Assembly (NCBI RefSeq): GCF_006476045.1
Contig: NZ_SRZY01000030.1
Location: 62,001-126,000, forward strand
Reading direction: 5' to 3'
Source of the DNA: Sphingobacterium lumbrici
GTDB taxonomy: Bacteria > Bacteroidota > Bacteroidia > Sphingobacteriales > Sphingobacteriaceae
Length of the DNA: 64,000 bases
Of this stretch, positions 9,114 to 19,400 are shown piece after piece; the stretch's first letter is position 1, and the number at the start of each line of letters is the position of its first letter. Both the position numbers and the translations under genes were made by a program. A model generated the notes under the pieces. That model was not told where the DNA came from. It searched no databases and saw only the letters and a program-made list of their open reading frames with translations.

Positions 9114-10646
9114 TTATATCCCGGGATATCCCGGGGTCTGTTTCAGGTTTATCCCCACGTTGACTTCTGCTGCCGATATTGGAAAATACTGCCAGTCAGC
9201 ACTCCAAACACCTCCCTTTTCGGGACACACCACATTCATTACGGCGTTCACGGTTCCTGTCCTTTTCAAGTCGAGCCAACGATGGCCCCATTCGGTGAAA
9301 AGTTCGACCTGACGTTCGTGCAAAATAGCTGTTCGTAAGCTTTCCTTGGTGGCAGCCGCAGTTGCACCCAAGCCCGCTCTCGTACGGATTGCGTTCAAAT
9401 CTGTTGCAGCACCACCAACATTCCCCTGCTCTGCCCTGGCTTCTGCACGGATCAGGTATTGTTCGCCCAAGCGTAGAACGGTTGAATATTCTGTAGGCGT
9501 TCCTGCCACCAGACCAACCTTATATTTATTGGCATAGTGATACTCGTTCGCTCCTGCTGCTACACTTGCTACCCAGCTAACTTTCCGCTGGTCACCGGGC
9601 TCAAAAATATTCAACAGACGATCGCTCAAATAAACCGGATATTCCGGATTACTGATCACATTGGGTCCTGTAGCCGGAAGTACAAATATAGCTCCCTCTC
9701 CCGTATTGGCTTTATTCGGGTGTACAGTAGATCGTACAGGTTGTAATTGCCAAATCGCTTCATTGTTATTTTTAAGAAACGCATTATTCAATGGCTGCAA
9801 ACTAAACTGTGCAGTATTAGCGATCACCAAAGAGGCTTGAGTTTCGGCGTTAACGTAATTGCTTATCTCGCCTGTGAGGTTACCATAATACAAATAGGCT
9901 CGTGCCAGTAACGCTGTCGCCGCCCACTTCGTTGGTCTCACTCTTTCTGTGGTAGAGATTAATAAATTAGCATCCAGGTAATTGGCACTCAGCAGCTCTT
10001 GAGCTTGCTTTAAATCGGCAATGATCTGCTGCCATACCTGTGCTTTTGGTGTTCTTCCCAGCACTGCATTGCTATTGTAGTCGGTGCTGATTACCAATGG
10101 CACATCACCATACAGATTAACCAAGTAGAAATAACTAAAGGCCCGTGTAAATAGTGCTTCGCCCAGCAATTGCTGTTTCACAGCCGGGGATAAACTTGTA
10201 GAGCCATTTAATTTTTCGACAGCTGCATTCAAATTATATAGCTGCCCATAGGTTTGTGACCAAAAAAATGTCGCAGGGGCTGTTGTTGGCGATATATTGT
10301 TGGTGTAAAACTGAAGATACGTAGTATTACCAATGTTAAACAACGTGAGCTCATCTGCCAAAAGACCACCAAATAAGTATAATGATGCAATCCCGCGATT
10401 ATTGGATGTATTACCCACGTTGTCGAGGCTCATACCGGCGTACACACCCGTTATTGCCCCAATCGCCGTCGCGTCACTCGTAAAAACACTCGCATCACTC
10501 AAGGTCGACGCCGGAGGAGGAATTTCGACAAACTTGTTGCAACTGGTATTGCCTGCCACAAAAAGTAGCACAAAAGCACACATTTTCATGCTCTTTGTCC
10601 ATATATCTATTGAATACCGATTGGTATAGTTCCTGTTAAATTTCAT
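9114..10646 (-). CDS. SusD/RagB-family nutrient-binding lipoprotein
   Basis: The 510-residue protein has a hydrophobic export segment and a lipobox-like end (GNTSC, Cys near residue 36), so it should be anchored in the outer membrane facing outward. Typical SusD features are the early NKFVEIPPP segment, ARAYLYYGN and SYFYLVNLYGDVPLV in the TPR-like region, and the conserved C-terminal block with GEQYLIRAEARAEQG, LNAIRTRAGL and ERQVELFTEWGHRWLDLKR. It would work as the lid of the SusC channel encoded immediately upstream. The ligand is unknown. The gene starts 50 nt after the susC stop, and the long N-terminus before the hydrophobic core leaves the start slightly uncertain. Confidence 0.95.
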   Translation of the reverse strand: MKFNRNYTNRYSIDIWTKSMKMCAFVLLFVAGNTSCNKFVEIPPPASTLSDASVFTSDATAIGAITGVYAGMSLDNVGNTSNNRGIASLYLFGGLLADELTLFNIGNTTYLQFYTNNISPTTAPATFFWSQTYGQLYNLNAAVEKLNGSTSLSPAVKQQLLGEALFTRAFSYFYLVNLYGDVPLVISTDYNSNAVLGRTPKAQVWQQIIADLKQAQELLSANYLDANLLISTTERVRPTKWAATALLARAYLYYGNLTGEISNYVNAETQASLVIANTAQFSLQPLNNAFLKNNNEAIWQLQPVRSTVHPNKANTGEGAIFVLPATGPNVISNPEYPVYLSDRLLNIFEPGDQRKVSWVASVAAGANEYHYANKYKVGLVAGTPTEYSTVLRLGEQYLIRAEARAEQGNVGGAATDLNAIRTRAGLGATAAATKESLRTAILHERQVELFTEWGHRWLDLKRTGTVNAVMNVVCPEKGGVWSADWQYFPISAAEVNVGINLKQTPGYPGI

Positions 10647-10696
10647 TTCTATATCTTTTAATGTTGAAATTAATTTCGTCTATTAGCCTGCAGCTC

Positions 10697-13600
10697 TTAT
10701 AACCCTACCTTCACACCAAGTGTAATTACCTTTAACGGAGGCATCACCGCCTGAAAACTTTGTGTTTCGGGATCAAGCCCCTTAAATCGTGTAAATGTGA
10801 GCAGATTTTGGCCATTGATGTAGATTCTAGCATTGCTTACGCCTACTTTCTGTGCCATCACACCAGGCAATTGCCACGATAATGAGGCGTTTTTCAATCT
10901 GACAAAAGAGGCATCCATAAAGGCTTCATCACTCAGTGTAGCTGCAGCAAAAGGATTTAAGTTTTTCATTCCGACCTGCTGTACCTGAGTGTTATCTCCC
11001 TCCTGCTGCCAAGCTGATAGAATAGAAACAGGTTGATTAACAATCAGTCCGGGTAGATTTCCGAATCTGTAAGAAGCATTATTTCCTAGCTGATTTACAA
11101 ACTGGAAAAAGATATCCAGTTCAAAATCTTTATAACTGAAATTGTTTTGAAATCCGCCATAAAATTTAGGATTGATATCAATAATTTTGGTTAAATCAGC
11201 CGGATTACTCGGATTAGGTTTTAGCTGACCATCCGCACCGATATATTGATAAACCCCGGTAGTAGGATTAACCCCCGCGAAAGCTGATGTTTTAATGATG
11301 TTTACAGGCTGCCCTATAATTAGCCTATTGGCATAAGAAGAGGTTTCCAAATTAGGAAAAGCTATCAATTTATTCTCGGGAATAGTCAGGTTAGCTGAAC
11401 TTGTCCACTTAAATGTATTTGATTTCATATTGATGGTATTCAACGAGAATTCCCAGCCTGAGTTTTGTATCGTAGCCGGAAAATTTTGGGTAATTCCTGA
11501 AAAACCAACGAATACAGGTAAGGCATAATCAAGCAATTGATTGGACGAACGATTCAGGAAATAATTCGAGTTGAATAATATCCTGTCTTTTAAGAAACCC
11601 AAATCCAACCCAATTCGAAATTTATTAGTCGATTCCCATTGAATATAGGGATTAGACAAGTTATTAGCTCTAAATCCGGGTATGCCCTGATAGTTTACAC
11701 CAACATTCGGAACGTTGACATAGTTCGCAAGATATAAGTAGTTCGGGATTTGATCATTTCCGGTTATACCATAACTGCCCGATAACTTTCCATGGCTCAA
11801 TACAGGAAGTATTTCTTGGATTAATTTTTCTTCAGAGAAAATCCATGCACTTCCTACACTCCAAAAATTATGAAATTTATTTTCAGACCCGAACCTGCTA
11901 CTTCCATCACGGCGAGCGGTTAGGTTAAGAATATATTTGTTATCCCAATTATAATTAACACGTCCAAACATAGCATTATACCTGTAAATCGACTGATTTG
12001 TGCTAGCCGTAACAGTTGCCCCCGTAAGGCCGAACAACAACTCATCAGACGGATAACCGGATGCATTTATCGTATTTCCAAACCTGTTGTTGCGTTGAAA
12101 TGTACCTCCGATTATGGCGCCTAATTTCCCTTTTCCAATCACCTTGTCATAGTTTAACTGCGGCTCAATGATCCAGGAATTCGTACTGTGATTCCCAAAT
12201 ACTGAGCTTCTTGGGACAAGTGATCTGTATTGTGGGGGTACAACTGTTGCAGGAGTCGTCCTGGTTTCGTCTAATTGATGCAAGGTATAGCCAAAACTAC
12301 TTTTTAAAACCAACCCCTTAGCAATCTGATAGCTTAAAACTGAATTACTGATCAGATTTTGGGTTTTTAACAGGCTTTTTCCTTGTATCGCAGCAAGCGG
12401 ATTGTCCCATGTTGAAGATCCATCTGCAAGTGGTGCCCAGTTGATGGTACCATCGCTATTATAAATTTCCGGAGCATTAGGAGGCAAGGTCATGGCTAGA
12501 GCAGTGAAATCAGTTGTCGGCAGATCATTGTAGTCGTACTGATAACTTCCGGTCAACTGGAACTTAAACCTCTTATTCATTGAAGTGTTGGTAAGGGAGA
12601 AATGCACAGAAGCCTTCTCGTCGTAATGGCTGGTAGGGAATACCGTAGTTTCCCGGTGGTATCCTCCACCTGCAATAAACTGGGTATTGGTATCTCCACC
12701 CGATATCGACGCTTGCAGGTTGGTATATTTAGCTGTACCCCCTATCAATACTTCTTGCCAATCGGTATAACGCGATTGGTCCCATGTTCCATTAATATCA
12801 TATTGGCTGGGCATCAGAGCGTTTTGTACAACGACATCCGGAAGTCCGGTATTTTTCATCGCTTCATTTCGCATCGCCAAATATTGTTCCGTATTCATCA
12901 GATCTAATCTATTGGCTACCACACCTAGGCCATGTTGAAAATTAAAGACCGCAGCGGTTTTCCCGGCTTTACCCTTTTTGGTGGTGATTAAAATGGCACC
13001 ATTCGCTGCACGGGAACCATAGATCGATATGGCATCCGCATCTTTTAATACAGAAATACTCTCGATATCCTGTGGATTAATAAATGCCAAAGGAGATGCC
13101 GGTGGCCGAGGTGGCATGTTCTGACCATTATTGATATTGATTCCTCCCCCCTGCTGAACGGCATTATTCGGTGTGATGACATCGATCGCGTAAGGGACAC
13201 CATCTACTACATATAACGGAGTTGTACCTCTACTTATACTATTCTGACCATGAATCTGTACCGACACACCACCTCCGGCCAGGCCACTAGCCTGCTTGAT
13301 CAACAGGCCGGGTACACGTCCCTGCAAAGCCAGGAGCGGATTAGAAACAGGTTGGTTCTCGATTGTCTTAGACGAAACCGTCGCTACGTTACTGGTACTT
13401 AACCGCTCGGTTGTTTGACCATATGCAATTATCTGCACTTGATCCAGTTGACTAAAAGCTACCTCCAGTTTTATTTCGCCAAGTTCTTCGGCAGCATTAA
13501 GTTCTTTTTTCTGATAACCTAAAAAGCTGACAACAATTAGAGCCTTCTGATCTACATTTTTCAGGGTAAAATAGCCTTGCGCATCACTTATCGTTGAGTT

Positions 13601-14083
13601 AGCACTGCCTTTTACCGTGATCGTTGCACCAGATATAGGCTGCCCGGTTTCATCCATTATCCTACCATGAACAAGAATCATATTCAGGTTGGACGCAGGC
13701 TTCGCCTGAGATAAAACAGTAGCTTCCATCGCTTTAATCACCACCGTCTTCTCTACGATCTTATAGGCTAAAGGAGTGTTTTTTAAACAAGCCTCCAGTG
13801 CCTTTTCGATGCTAACGTTACTTACATTAACATCTACGTGTTGTCGGCTGAGGTCGATATCACCCGTAATAAATACGTAGCCCGTTTGTTCCTTAATGGA
13901 TTTCAAAACGCTAGATAGGGATGCACGCTGTGCATTAAGGGTAATTTGACTATATCCTTTGGCACTTACCTGAACAAGGCCTATCATTAACAGGAATGTT
14001 GTTAGTTTGATCACCAATATAATTTGTTTAAGCGGCAACTGCCTTGCATACCGCATTGTTATACAATTAGTAGTAAATTTCAT
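10697..14083 (-). CDS. SusC/RagA-family TonB-dependent outer-membrane receptor
   Basis: The 1128-residue receptor has an N-terminal signal region ending near SAKGYSQ. It is followed by an STN (secretin/TonB short N-terminal) domain at about 48-115, a carboxypeptidase-regulatory-like domain at about 138-213 (GRIMDETGQPISGATITVKG), a plug domain (SVLKDADAISIYGSRAANGA) and a beta-barrel. The STN domain marks a receptor that signals to a FecR anti-sigma factor, and fecR and an ECF sigma gene lie directly upstream on the same strand. It would import a ligand with the SusD lipoprotein encoded downstream. The adjacent GH2 beta-galactosidase gene could suggest a galactosidic substrate, although the two transcription units are separate. 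Confidence 0.97.
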   Translation of the reverse strand: MKFTTNCITMRYARQLPLKQIILVIKLTTFLLMIGLVQVSAKGYSQITLNAQRASLSSVLKSIKEQTGYVFITGDIDLSRQHVDVNVSNVSIEKALEACLKNTPLAYKIVEKTVVIKAMEATVLSQAKPASNLNMILVHGRIMDETGQPISGATITVKGSANSTISDAQGYFTLKNVDQKALIVVSFLGYQKKELNAAEELGEIKLEVAFSQLDQVQIIAYGQTTERLSTSNVATVSSKTIENQPVSNPLLALQGRVPGLLIKQASGLAGGGVSVQIHGQNSISRGTTPLYVVDGVPYAIDVITPNNAVQQGGGININNGQNMPPRPPASPLAFINPQDIESISVLKDADAISIYGSRAANGAILITTKKGKAGKTAAVFNFQHGLGVVANRLDLMNTEQYLAMRNEAMKNTGLPDVVVQNALMPSQYDINGTWDQSRYTDWQEVLIGGTAKYTNLQASISGGDTNTQFIAGGGYHRETTVFPTSHYDEKASVHFSLTNTSMNKRFKFQLTGSYQYDYNDLPTTDFTALAMTLPPNAPEIYNSDGTINWAPLADGSSTWDNPLAAIQGKSLLKTQNLISNSVLSYQIAKGLVLKSSFGYTLHQLDETRTTPATVVPPQYRSLVPRSSVFGNHSTNSWIIEPQLNYDKVIGKGKLGAIIGGTFQRNNRFGNTINASGYPSDELLFGLTGATVTASTNQSIYRYNAMFGRVNYNWDNKYILNLTARRDGSSRFGSENKFHNFWSVGSAWIFSEEKLIQEILPVLSHGKLSGSYGITGNDQIPNYLYLANYVNVPNVGVNYQGIPGFRANNLSNPYIQWESTNKFRIGLDLGFLKDRILFNSNYFLNRSSNQLLDYALPVFVGFSGITQNFPATIQNSGWEFSLNTINMKSNTFKWTSSANLTIPENKLIAFPNLETSSYANRLIIGQPVNIIKTSAFAGVNPTTGVYQYIGADGQLKPNPSNPADLTKIIDINPKFYGGFQNNFSYKDFELDIFFQFVNQLGNNASYRFGNLPGLIVNQPVSILSAWQQEGDNTQVQQVGMKNLNPFAAATLSDEAFMDASFVRLKNASLSWQLPGVMAQKVGVSNARIYINGQNLLTFTRFKGLDPETQSFQAVMPPLKVITLGVKVGL

Positions 14084-14175
14084 TACATTTGTAAAGTTTG
14101 GGTTAAGAATTAAACTCGTTTCGTCAATAAGTTTATCCCGATACTTTATCGGGAAAGGGTTAATCCAACATGTAA

Positions 14176-14203
14176 CCGTAGCAGTGCTCCAACACTTCTG
14201 CGG
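14176..14203 (-). promoter_or_regulatory. susC leader hairpin
   Basis: An imperfect stem of CCG-AG-AGTG type with a six-nt loop is preceded on the minus strand by a run of seven A. It lies between fecR and susC. A comparable hairpin, also with an A-tract before it, sits in the fecR-susC gap at 57404-57428. It has no U-tract after it on the minus strand, so it is not a classical terminator for this operon. It may control susC mRNA stability or translation. A second small hairpin (TCCCGATA/TATCGGGA) lies at 14136-14154. Confidence 0.4.
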
Positions 14204-14292
14204 TTTTTTTGTTAACCTAACCGATTCTTCAATTTACGTTCTTAGCAATGTTTTCATATTTAGCTTCATTTAATGGTAATTGATTAGATATT

Positions 14293-15456
14293 TTAATTAG
14301 TTTTATTGGTCACAATGATCTTTTTTCCTTCGATCCTAAAGTTGACGTTCAGGTAGCTGAGCACCTCGAAGACCTGGGATGCCTTCATATTTCTGTAAGC
14401 CTCTCCATTGATGGTCATACGGGGAATGTTGCCTTCATACACCACATCTACGTTATACCACCTGGCGATCTGATTCATGACATCCTTCAGATCGGATTTG
14501 TTAAAATGGAACAATCCATTTTTCCAGGCAACCGCCGCCTCAATATTAGCATCATTTTGTATCAAAATTTTATTATTCACCTCCGGATAACCTACAGAAG
14601 CCTGCTGTCCCGGGTAAAGCAGCCCGCTTTGTTCACCACAGGATAATTTAATACTTCCCTCAATAAGGGTGGTTGTAATCACCGGTTCATCCAAATAAGC
14701 ATTAATATTAAATGCTGTACCCAGCACTTCTACTACCTGTTTTGAAGTAAATACGCGGAATGGTTTTTGGGCATGATGAGCCACCTCAAAATAAGCTTCT
14801 CCGCTAATCAACTCTACTTGACGTTCATTCCCTACAAATGTCGCTGGAAACCTGAGTTTTGATTCGGCATTTAACCACACTTTGGTTCCGTCCGCCAATG
14901 TGATCTGATACGTACCCCCTCTTATTGTCATTAAAGTATCATAGCGAATCTCAGTGCGCCCCTTATTGCTCAGGTCTACCCGGTAATCAAGTTGTCCGTC
15001 CGCCTGCTTAGTCACCAGTACATTCTGATGTTCAGCAATGGTGCCATTCGGCAAATCTGTCAGATTGATTTTACGACCTCCTGAAATCAGTACCGCGTTA
15101 TTTCCACCCGGTAACAAATCCTGTTGCTGAACTTCAGCAAGTTGTTGGTCAGTTTTTTTATCGAGTACGAAGTACCCGGTGACTGAAATAGCCATGACGA
15201 TAGATGCAGCAACTGCAATACGTAACCACAACGACCTAATCCCTTTTTTATCTGTATCTGCTATTTTCTCCCAGATTGCCGATTCGATCTGTTCTTCTAT
15301 CAGTTTCTTTTCTTCCGTCCGCAATTTTGCAATAATATCCTCTTCATCTTCAAAGAAAGCATAATAACCGTCAATGAATTTGATTTCCTCAGGAGTTGCA
15401 TTGCCCTGAAGATATTTTTGTATCATGCTTAATAAATCTTTCCGATTGTTGTACAT
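14293..15456 (-). CDS. FecR-family anti-sigma factor
   Basis: The 387-residue protein has a cytoplasmic N-terminus of about 75 residues, one transmembrane helix at about 78-97 (LWLRIAVAASIVMAISVTGY), and a periplasmic FecR domain at about 175-275 (TLADGTKVWLNAESKLRFP, GEAYFEVAH, VLGTAFNINAY). A C-terminal DUF4974-like segment (FHFNKSDLKDVMNQIARWYN) would contact the STN domain of the SusC receptor. It should hold the co-encoded ECF sigma inactive until the receptor is occupied. The gene is 81 nt downstream of the sigma gene, and susC follows after 209 nt. Length and layout are normal for the family. Confidence 0.95.
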   Translation of the reverse strand: MYNNRKDLLSMIQKYLQGNATPEEIKFIDGYYAFFEDEEDIIAKLRTEEKKLIEEQIESAIWEKIADTDKKGIRSLWLRIAVAASIVMAISVTGYFVLDKKTDQQLAEVQQQDLLPGGNNAVLISGGRKINLTDLPNGTIAEHQNVLVTKQADGQLDYRVDLSNKGRTEIRYDTLMTIRGGTYQITLADGTKVWLNAESKLRFPATFVGNERQVELISGEAYFEVAHHAQKPFRVFTSKQVVEVLGTAFNINAYLDEPVITTTLIEGSIKLSCGEQSGLLYPGQQASVGYPEVNNKILIQNDANIEAAVAWKNGLFHFNKSDLKDVMNQIARWYNVDVVYEGNIPRMTINGEAYRNMKASQVFEVLSYLNVNFRIEGKKIIVTNKTN

Positions 15457-15537
15457 ATCTTTTTCCAGTGTCCTTTAACTGATATGTACCGGAATATTGA
15501 AAATGTACTAAGGCTAATAAAAAAAAATTTAATTTAT

Positions 15538-16116
15538 TTACGTCATCATAGAAATGACCACAATTACAGACAGCGAATGTGTAAGCCTGGTTCGCAAACT
15601 TCGGGAAGCAGTATAGATTTGAGACTGCACAGTATTTTGGGAAAGCCCCAGGCGATTCGCTATATCTCGTGTCGAAAGCTCTTCTTTATAATAAAGCAAA
15701 AATATCTGACGCCTTCTTTCGGGGAGTGTTGCCAGCCACAAATTAATGATATGCTGGATTTCCTTTTCCTTTAATCCATCATCCGCTCTAATTGGCGAAG
15801 AAATAATTTCTTCGAAACTGTCGAGAAATAGCGCCGATTGGGGCTGACGCGAAATTTGTTTATACAGCTGAAACTTTACAGCCGTATGCAGATAGGCCGG
15901 CAAATTATCTATCGCTGTTTTATCGCGCCTTGACCAAAGGTCTGTAAATACATTTTGAACAATATCCTGACACTGTTCCCTATCTTTTGTTCTTTTAAAA
16001 GCAACGTTGTAAAGAGAGGACCAATACCGCTTATAAATTTGGGTAAAGGCCACCCTGTCATCTTGTTTAACAAGAAGAATAAGTTCTTTGTCCTCTAAAT
16101 CTAAATAATCGTTCAT
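15538..16116 (-). CDS. ECF RNA polymerase sigma factor
   Basis: The 192-residue protein has sigma region 2 at about 25-90 (DIVQNVFTDLWSRRD, the -10-binding helix) and region 4 at about 125-185 (LPERRRQIFLLYYKEELSTRDIANRLGLSQNTVQSQI, an HTH). It matches the Bacteroidetes family-1 type that pairs with FecR. It heads the sigma-fecR-susC-susD-tlpA operon and probably activates the susC promoter when the receptor binds ligand. A short hydrophobic tail (SVIVVISMM) at the C-terminus is slightly unusual. The start ATG at 16116 follows a 280-nt gap shared with the terminator of the GH2 gene. Confidence 0.95.
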   Translation of the reverse strand: MNDYLDLEDKELILLVKQDDRVAFTQIYKRYWSSLYNVAFKRTKDREQCQDIVQNVFTDLWSRRDKTAIDNLPAYLHTAVKFQLYKQISRQPQSALFLDSFEEIISSPIRADDGLKEKEIQHIINLWLATLPERRRQIFLLYYKEELSTRDIANRLGLSQNTVQSQIYTASRSLRTRLTHSLSVIVVISMMT

Positions 16117-16341
16117 AATCTAGATATAATAACGAATCAAGGGTATCTCTTGAAATCTCCTCAAATTTCGCTGCTCGATCGGATAAAACGAATATACCAT
16201 AAAAAATGTTAAATAAAATCCAATTCTATTTTTATTTAAAAGCATATCCTGTCTACGAAAACATTTTGAATGAATCGCAGACCTCCTTTTCCCGGTATGG
16301 TATGTTGTCCGGAAATTTACGAATTAACGGGAACACAAAAA

Positions 16342-16374
16342 AGGGTGTCCATACTTTTTTTATACGAACACCCT
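16342..16374 (-). terminator. Rho-independent terminator of the GH2 gene
   Basis: A stem built on AGGGTGT / ACACCCT, extended by G-U pairs, is followed on the minus strand by TTTTTTGTGTTC. It lies 27 nt beyond the stop of the beta-galactosidase gene and separates it from the sigma-led operon. The remaining bases from 16117 to 16341 hold only presumed promoter sequence. Confidence 0.8.
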
Positions 16375-16400
16375 CTTTCTATGATTTATTTTACACCACT

Positions 16401-19400
16401 TTATTCGGCCATAACAGCAAATTCAGCCCCCGATGCAAAGTCCTGTCCGTTTTGCGAGCTTAACGCCGTAAATCGGATAAAACGCCCTTTGACGGGTTTA
16501 TTCAGTGTAACCGATTTAGGCTTGGAATTATTTTCAAATTTGCCCTCCGCAACAGAATCACTCCAATTCTTCCCATCGGTACTCACCTGTAGTTTATATT
16601 CTTTGATGTTGCCATTGGGACCGTCCTGTCTCGGTGTAAACGTAAATCCTTTGATTGTTTTCACATCACCTGCATCAAAATCCACCCAGTGCGGGTATTG
16701 TGCCACTGTTACCGAGTACATCGTATGCCATATCGTCGATACATCGCCATCAACCAGATGCGACGCATTCCCCTCTCCTCGTTCTTCACTAGAAGAGAAA
16801 ACAACTGTCATCGGAATACTTTCAATCTTCTCAAAATCAAATGCAACGGTTAACTTTTCGTTCTCTTTGAGCCAAGCGGTAACTTTCCCTCCATTACGCA
16901 GGTTGAAAGGAGAAGTATATACGCGTGGCTTGTCGTTACCTATAACATAATAGATCGCTGCATCATCTTTCTCTGTAGAGATACTGATATCTCCATTACG
17001 ACTGCGCGACATCGTCAAGGGTCTGTCGCCTGCAGGAGAGACAGCTGCTTTGGCCGTACAATCATTTCCCTTAACGGGTCGGATGATAAAGCCAAAAGTG
17101 TGCGCGTCCGCTTTTACGCGATCTTTTTCCAAAGGTGGGCCTTGACCGCAGCTATTCCCGCCCAGTCCGGTTACGGCAGCATTGAGGTATAAATGCGTAC
17201 CCGTGCTTTTGGGCAGTTGATACGTATGAGGAGCCAATGTCATCTCCAGTTCACTCCATGGCAATGCTGAAGTCGCCATCTGCTTGTTGGCAATAAAAAT
17301 GGCACCATTACCCGAATCGTCTGTCAACGAACTCCAACGTACTTCCTCCCTGTTCCCTGTACTTTGTGGATTAGGCCAGGCTACATACTGCTCCTTCACC
17401 GTACTCTTGTACAATTCGATGGATTGTGCTGTTTTACGATCTGCGTAGTTGTTTACCGGTCCACGTCCGTAATACTGAAAATTGCCATATTTCTCCGGTA
17501 CTTGTAATGCATATCCAATATGTGGCAGTGCCAGCGCGGCATTATTAGAAGTCACACTTGATTGCAGTTCAATAGATCCATCGGCATAAACGGTCCAAAT
17601 CTGATTGGCAGTAAATTTAAAATCTGCGCCACTAAACGGCCTGTCCGTGTGCTCGGTGATGGTATAAGTTCCGGTACTCCCTCCACGTATAGTCGCACCA
17701 TTTGGCGCCTGAGACTCCACGCTAAACGATAAAACCACTGAACCATCCGGTTTGGTATATGTGTTAGTCGAAAGGGCTTTATGCTTCAGGTTGTGAAGAC
17801 CTTTTTCGAACCACTGCTGATAAGCCCAGTTATCGTTGTCTAACGGCGCTCTTAACGCATCCAATTTAGGACCTTCCCCGTCACGGATAATTTGTTCGTT
17901 GCCATACATCAAACTGTAAATCGTACCGGTCCGGGTATCAAATCTTACTGTAAATCCGTCACCCTTAATTGTTTTAAAATCACCTTCCGAGCTGATTTGG
18001 ATTGTTCCTCCTTTTGCTACTGCAGCAATCAGCGGCTTATTCTCCGCTTCTTTCACGAGCAATTGTTCTTCCATTTGCACAAAGCCTCTTTCAGCCCAAA
18101 ACTCATCCTTAGCTAGTAAGAATTGAATTTTCACAAAGTATTCAGACTGTGGATCCAATGCCGAAAAATCAAACGGTATGGTGTACTCCTTGCGTTGACG
18201 GGCTCCTGTGAAATTATTATCCCCGGCAAACGTGGTGCTTTTCTCTATTTCGATTCCATCTTTATACAAAGACCATTGCATCGTATAATCGCTTAACGGA
18301 ACAAAATAATTCTTATTGAATACCTCTATCTTTCCTTGTTTTATATCTACAGCACGTACCCCTACATTTTGATACACCTTTTTTACCTCATAATAATGTG
18401 GTTTCGGGGTCATATCCGCGAATATGAGTCCGTTCATCACAAAGGTACCGTCATTCGGCTTGTCACCAAAATCTCCCCCATAAGCCAGGTACTTTTCGCC
18501 CGTCACCTTATCATAATAATACATCGACTGATCGATCCAATCCCAGATTGCACCACCCATAAAGAAATTCGTTGATTCAATCGCTTCCCAATAATCGATC
18601 AGATTACCCGCCGCGTTGCCCATGGAATGGGCGTATTCCGAAATATGAAATGGATATTTGATCTTATAGGTTCCTTTCACCGCTCCACGCACCCAATCGA
18701 TTGAAGGGTACTGGTTTGATCCCATATCGACAATACTATTATTGCGTTCATACTGCACCGGGCGCGATGTATCAATCTGTTTGATGGCTTCGTAGGCTGC
18801 CACAAAATTCTTCCCCGGCCCCGCTTCATTACCCAAAGACCAGATAACGACCGACGGATCATTGATTGTCGCATGTACCATTTCCACATTACGTGCGACG
18901 TGCGCATTTCTCCATTCTATAGGATGCGAAACAGAAGCCTCTCCATAATAATATTGGTGACTTTCTATATTCGCTTCATCTTCCAAATAAATACCGTACT
19001 TATTACACAGGTAATACCAATATGGGTCGTCCGGATAATGCGAATTACGCACATGGTTAATGTTAGCACGTTTCATCAACTTGATTTCATGTTCCATTTG
19101 TTCACGGGAAAGCACCTTCCCGGTTTCCGGATTTGTTTCATGGCGATTTACGCCTTTCAGCTTCACGGCTTTACCATTGATATAAAAATAGCGGCCCGCT
19201 AGTCCAAATTCATCGTCTTCTGCCTTCGTATCTTTAATCTCTACTTTACGGAACCCGACAATCACCGAAACGGTCTCGACCGTACGGTTTTTATGATCCT
19301 TCAGCTCGCCGATTAAGGTATAACGGTACGGACGCTCTGCCGACCACTTGTGGGGAGCGCTAACCGGAAATGTTATTGCTGTAGAAGCAGAACCTCCTGC

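Noticed and set aside
14134-14273. An in-frame upstream extension of susC or a small leader peptide
   Set aside because: The frame upstream of the ATG at 14083 is open for about 45 codons but lacks a start codon with a signal-like sequence. The mature N-terminus fits the ATG used.
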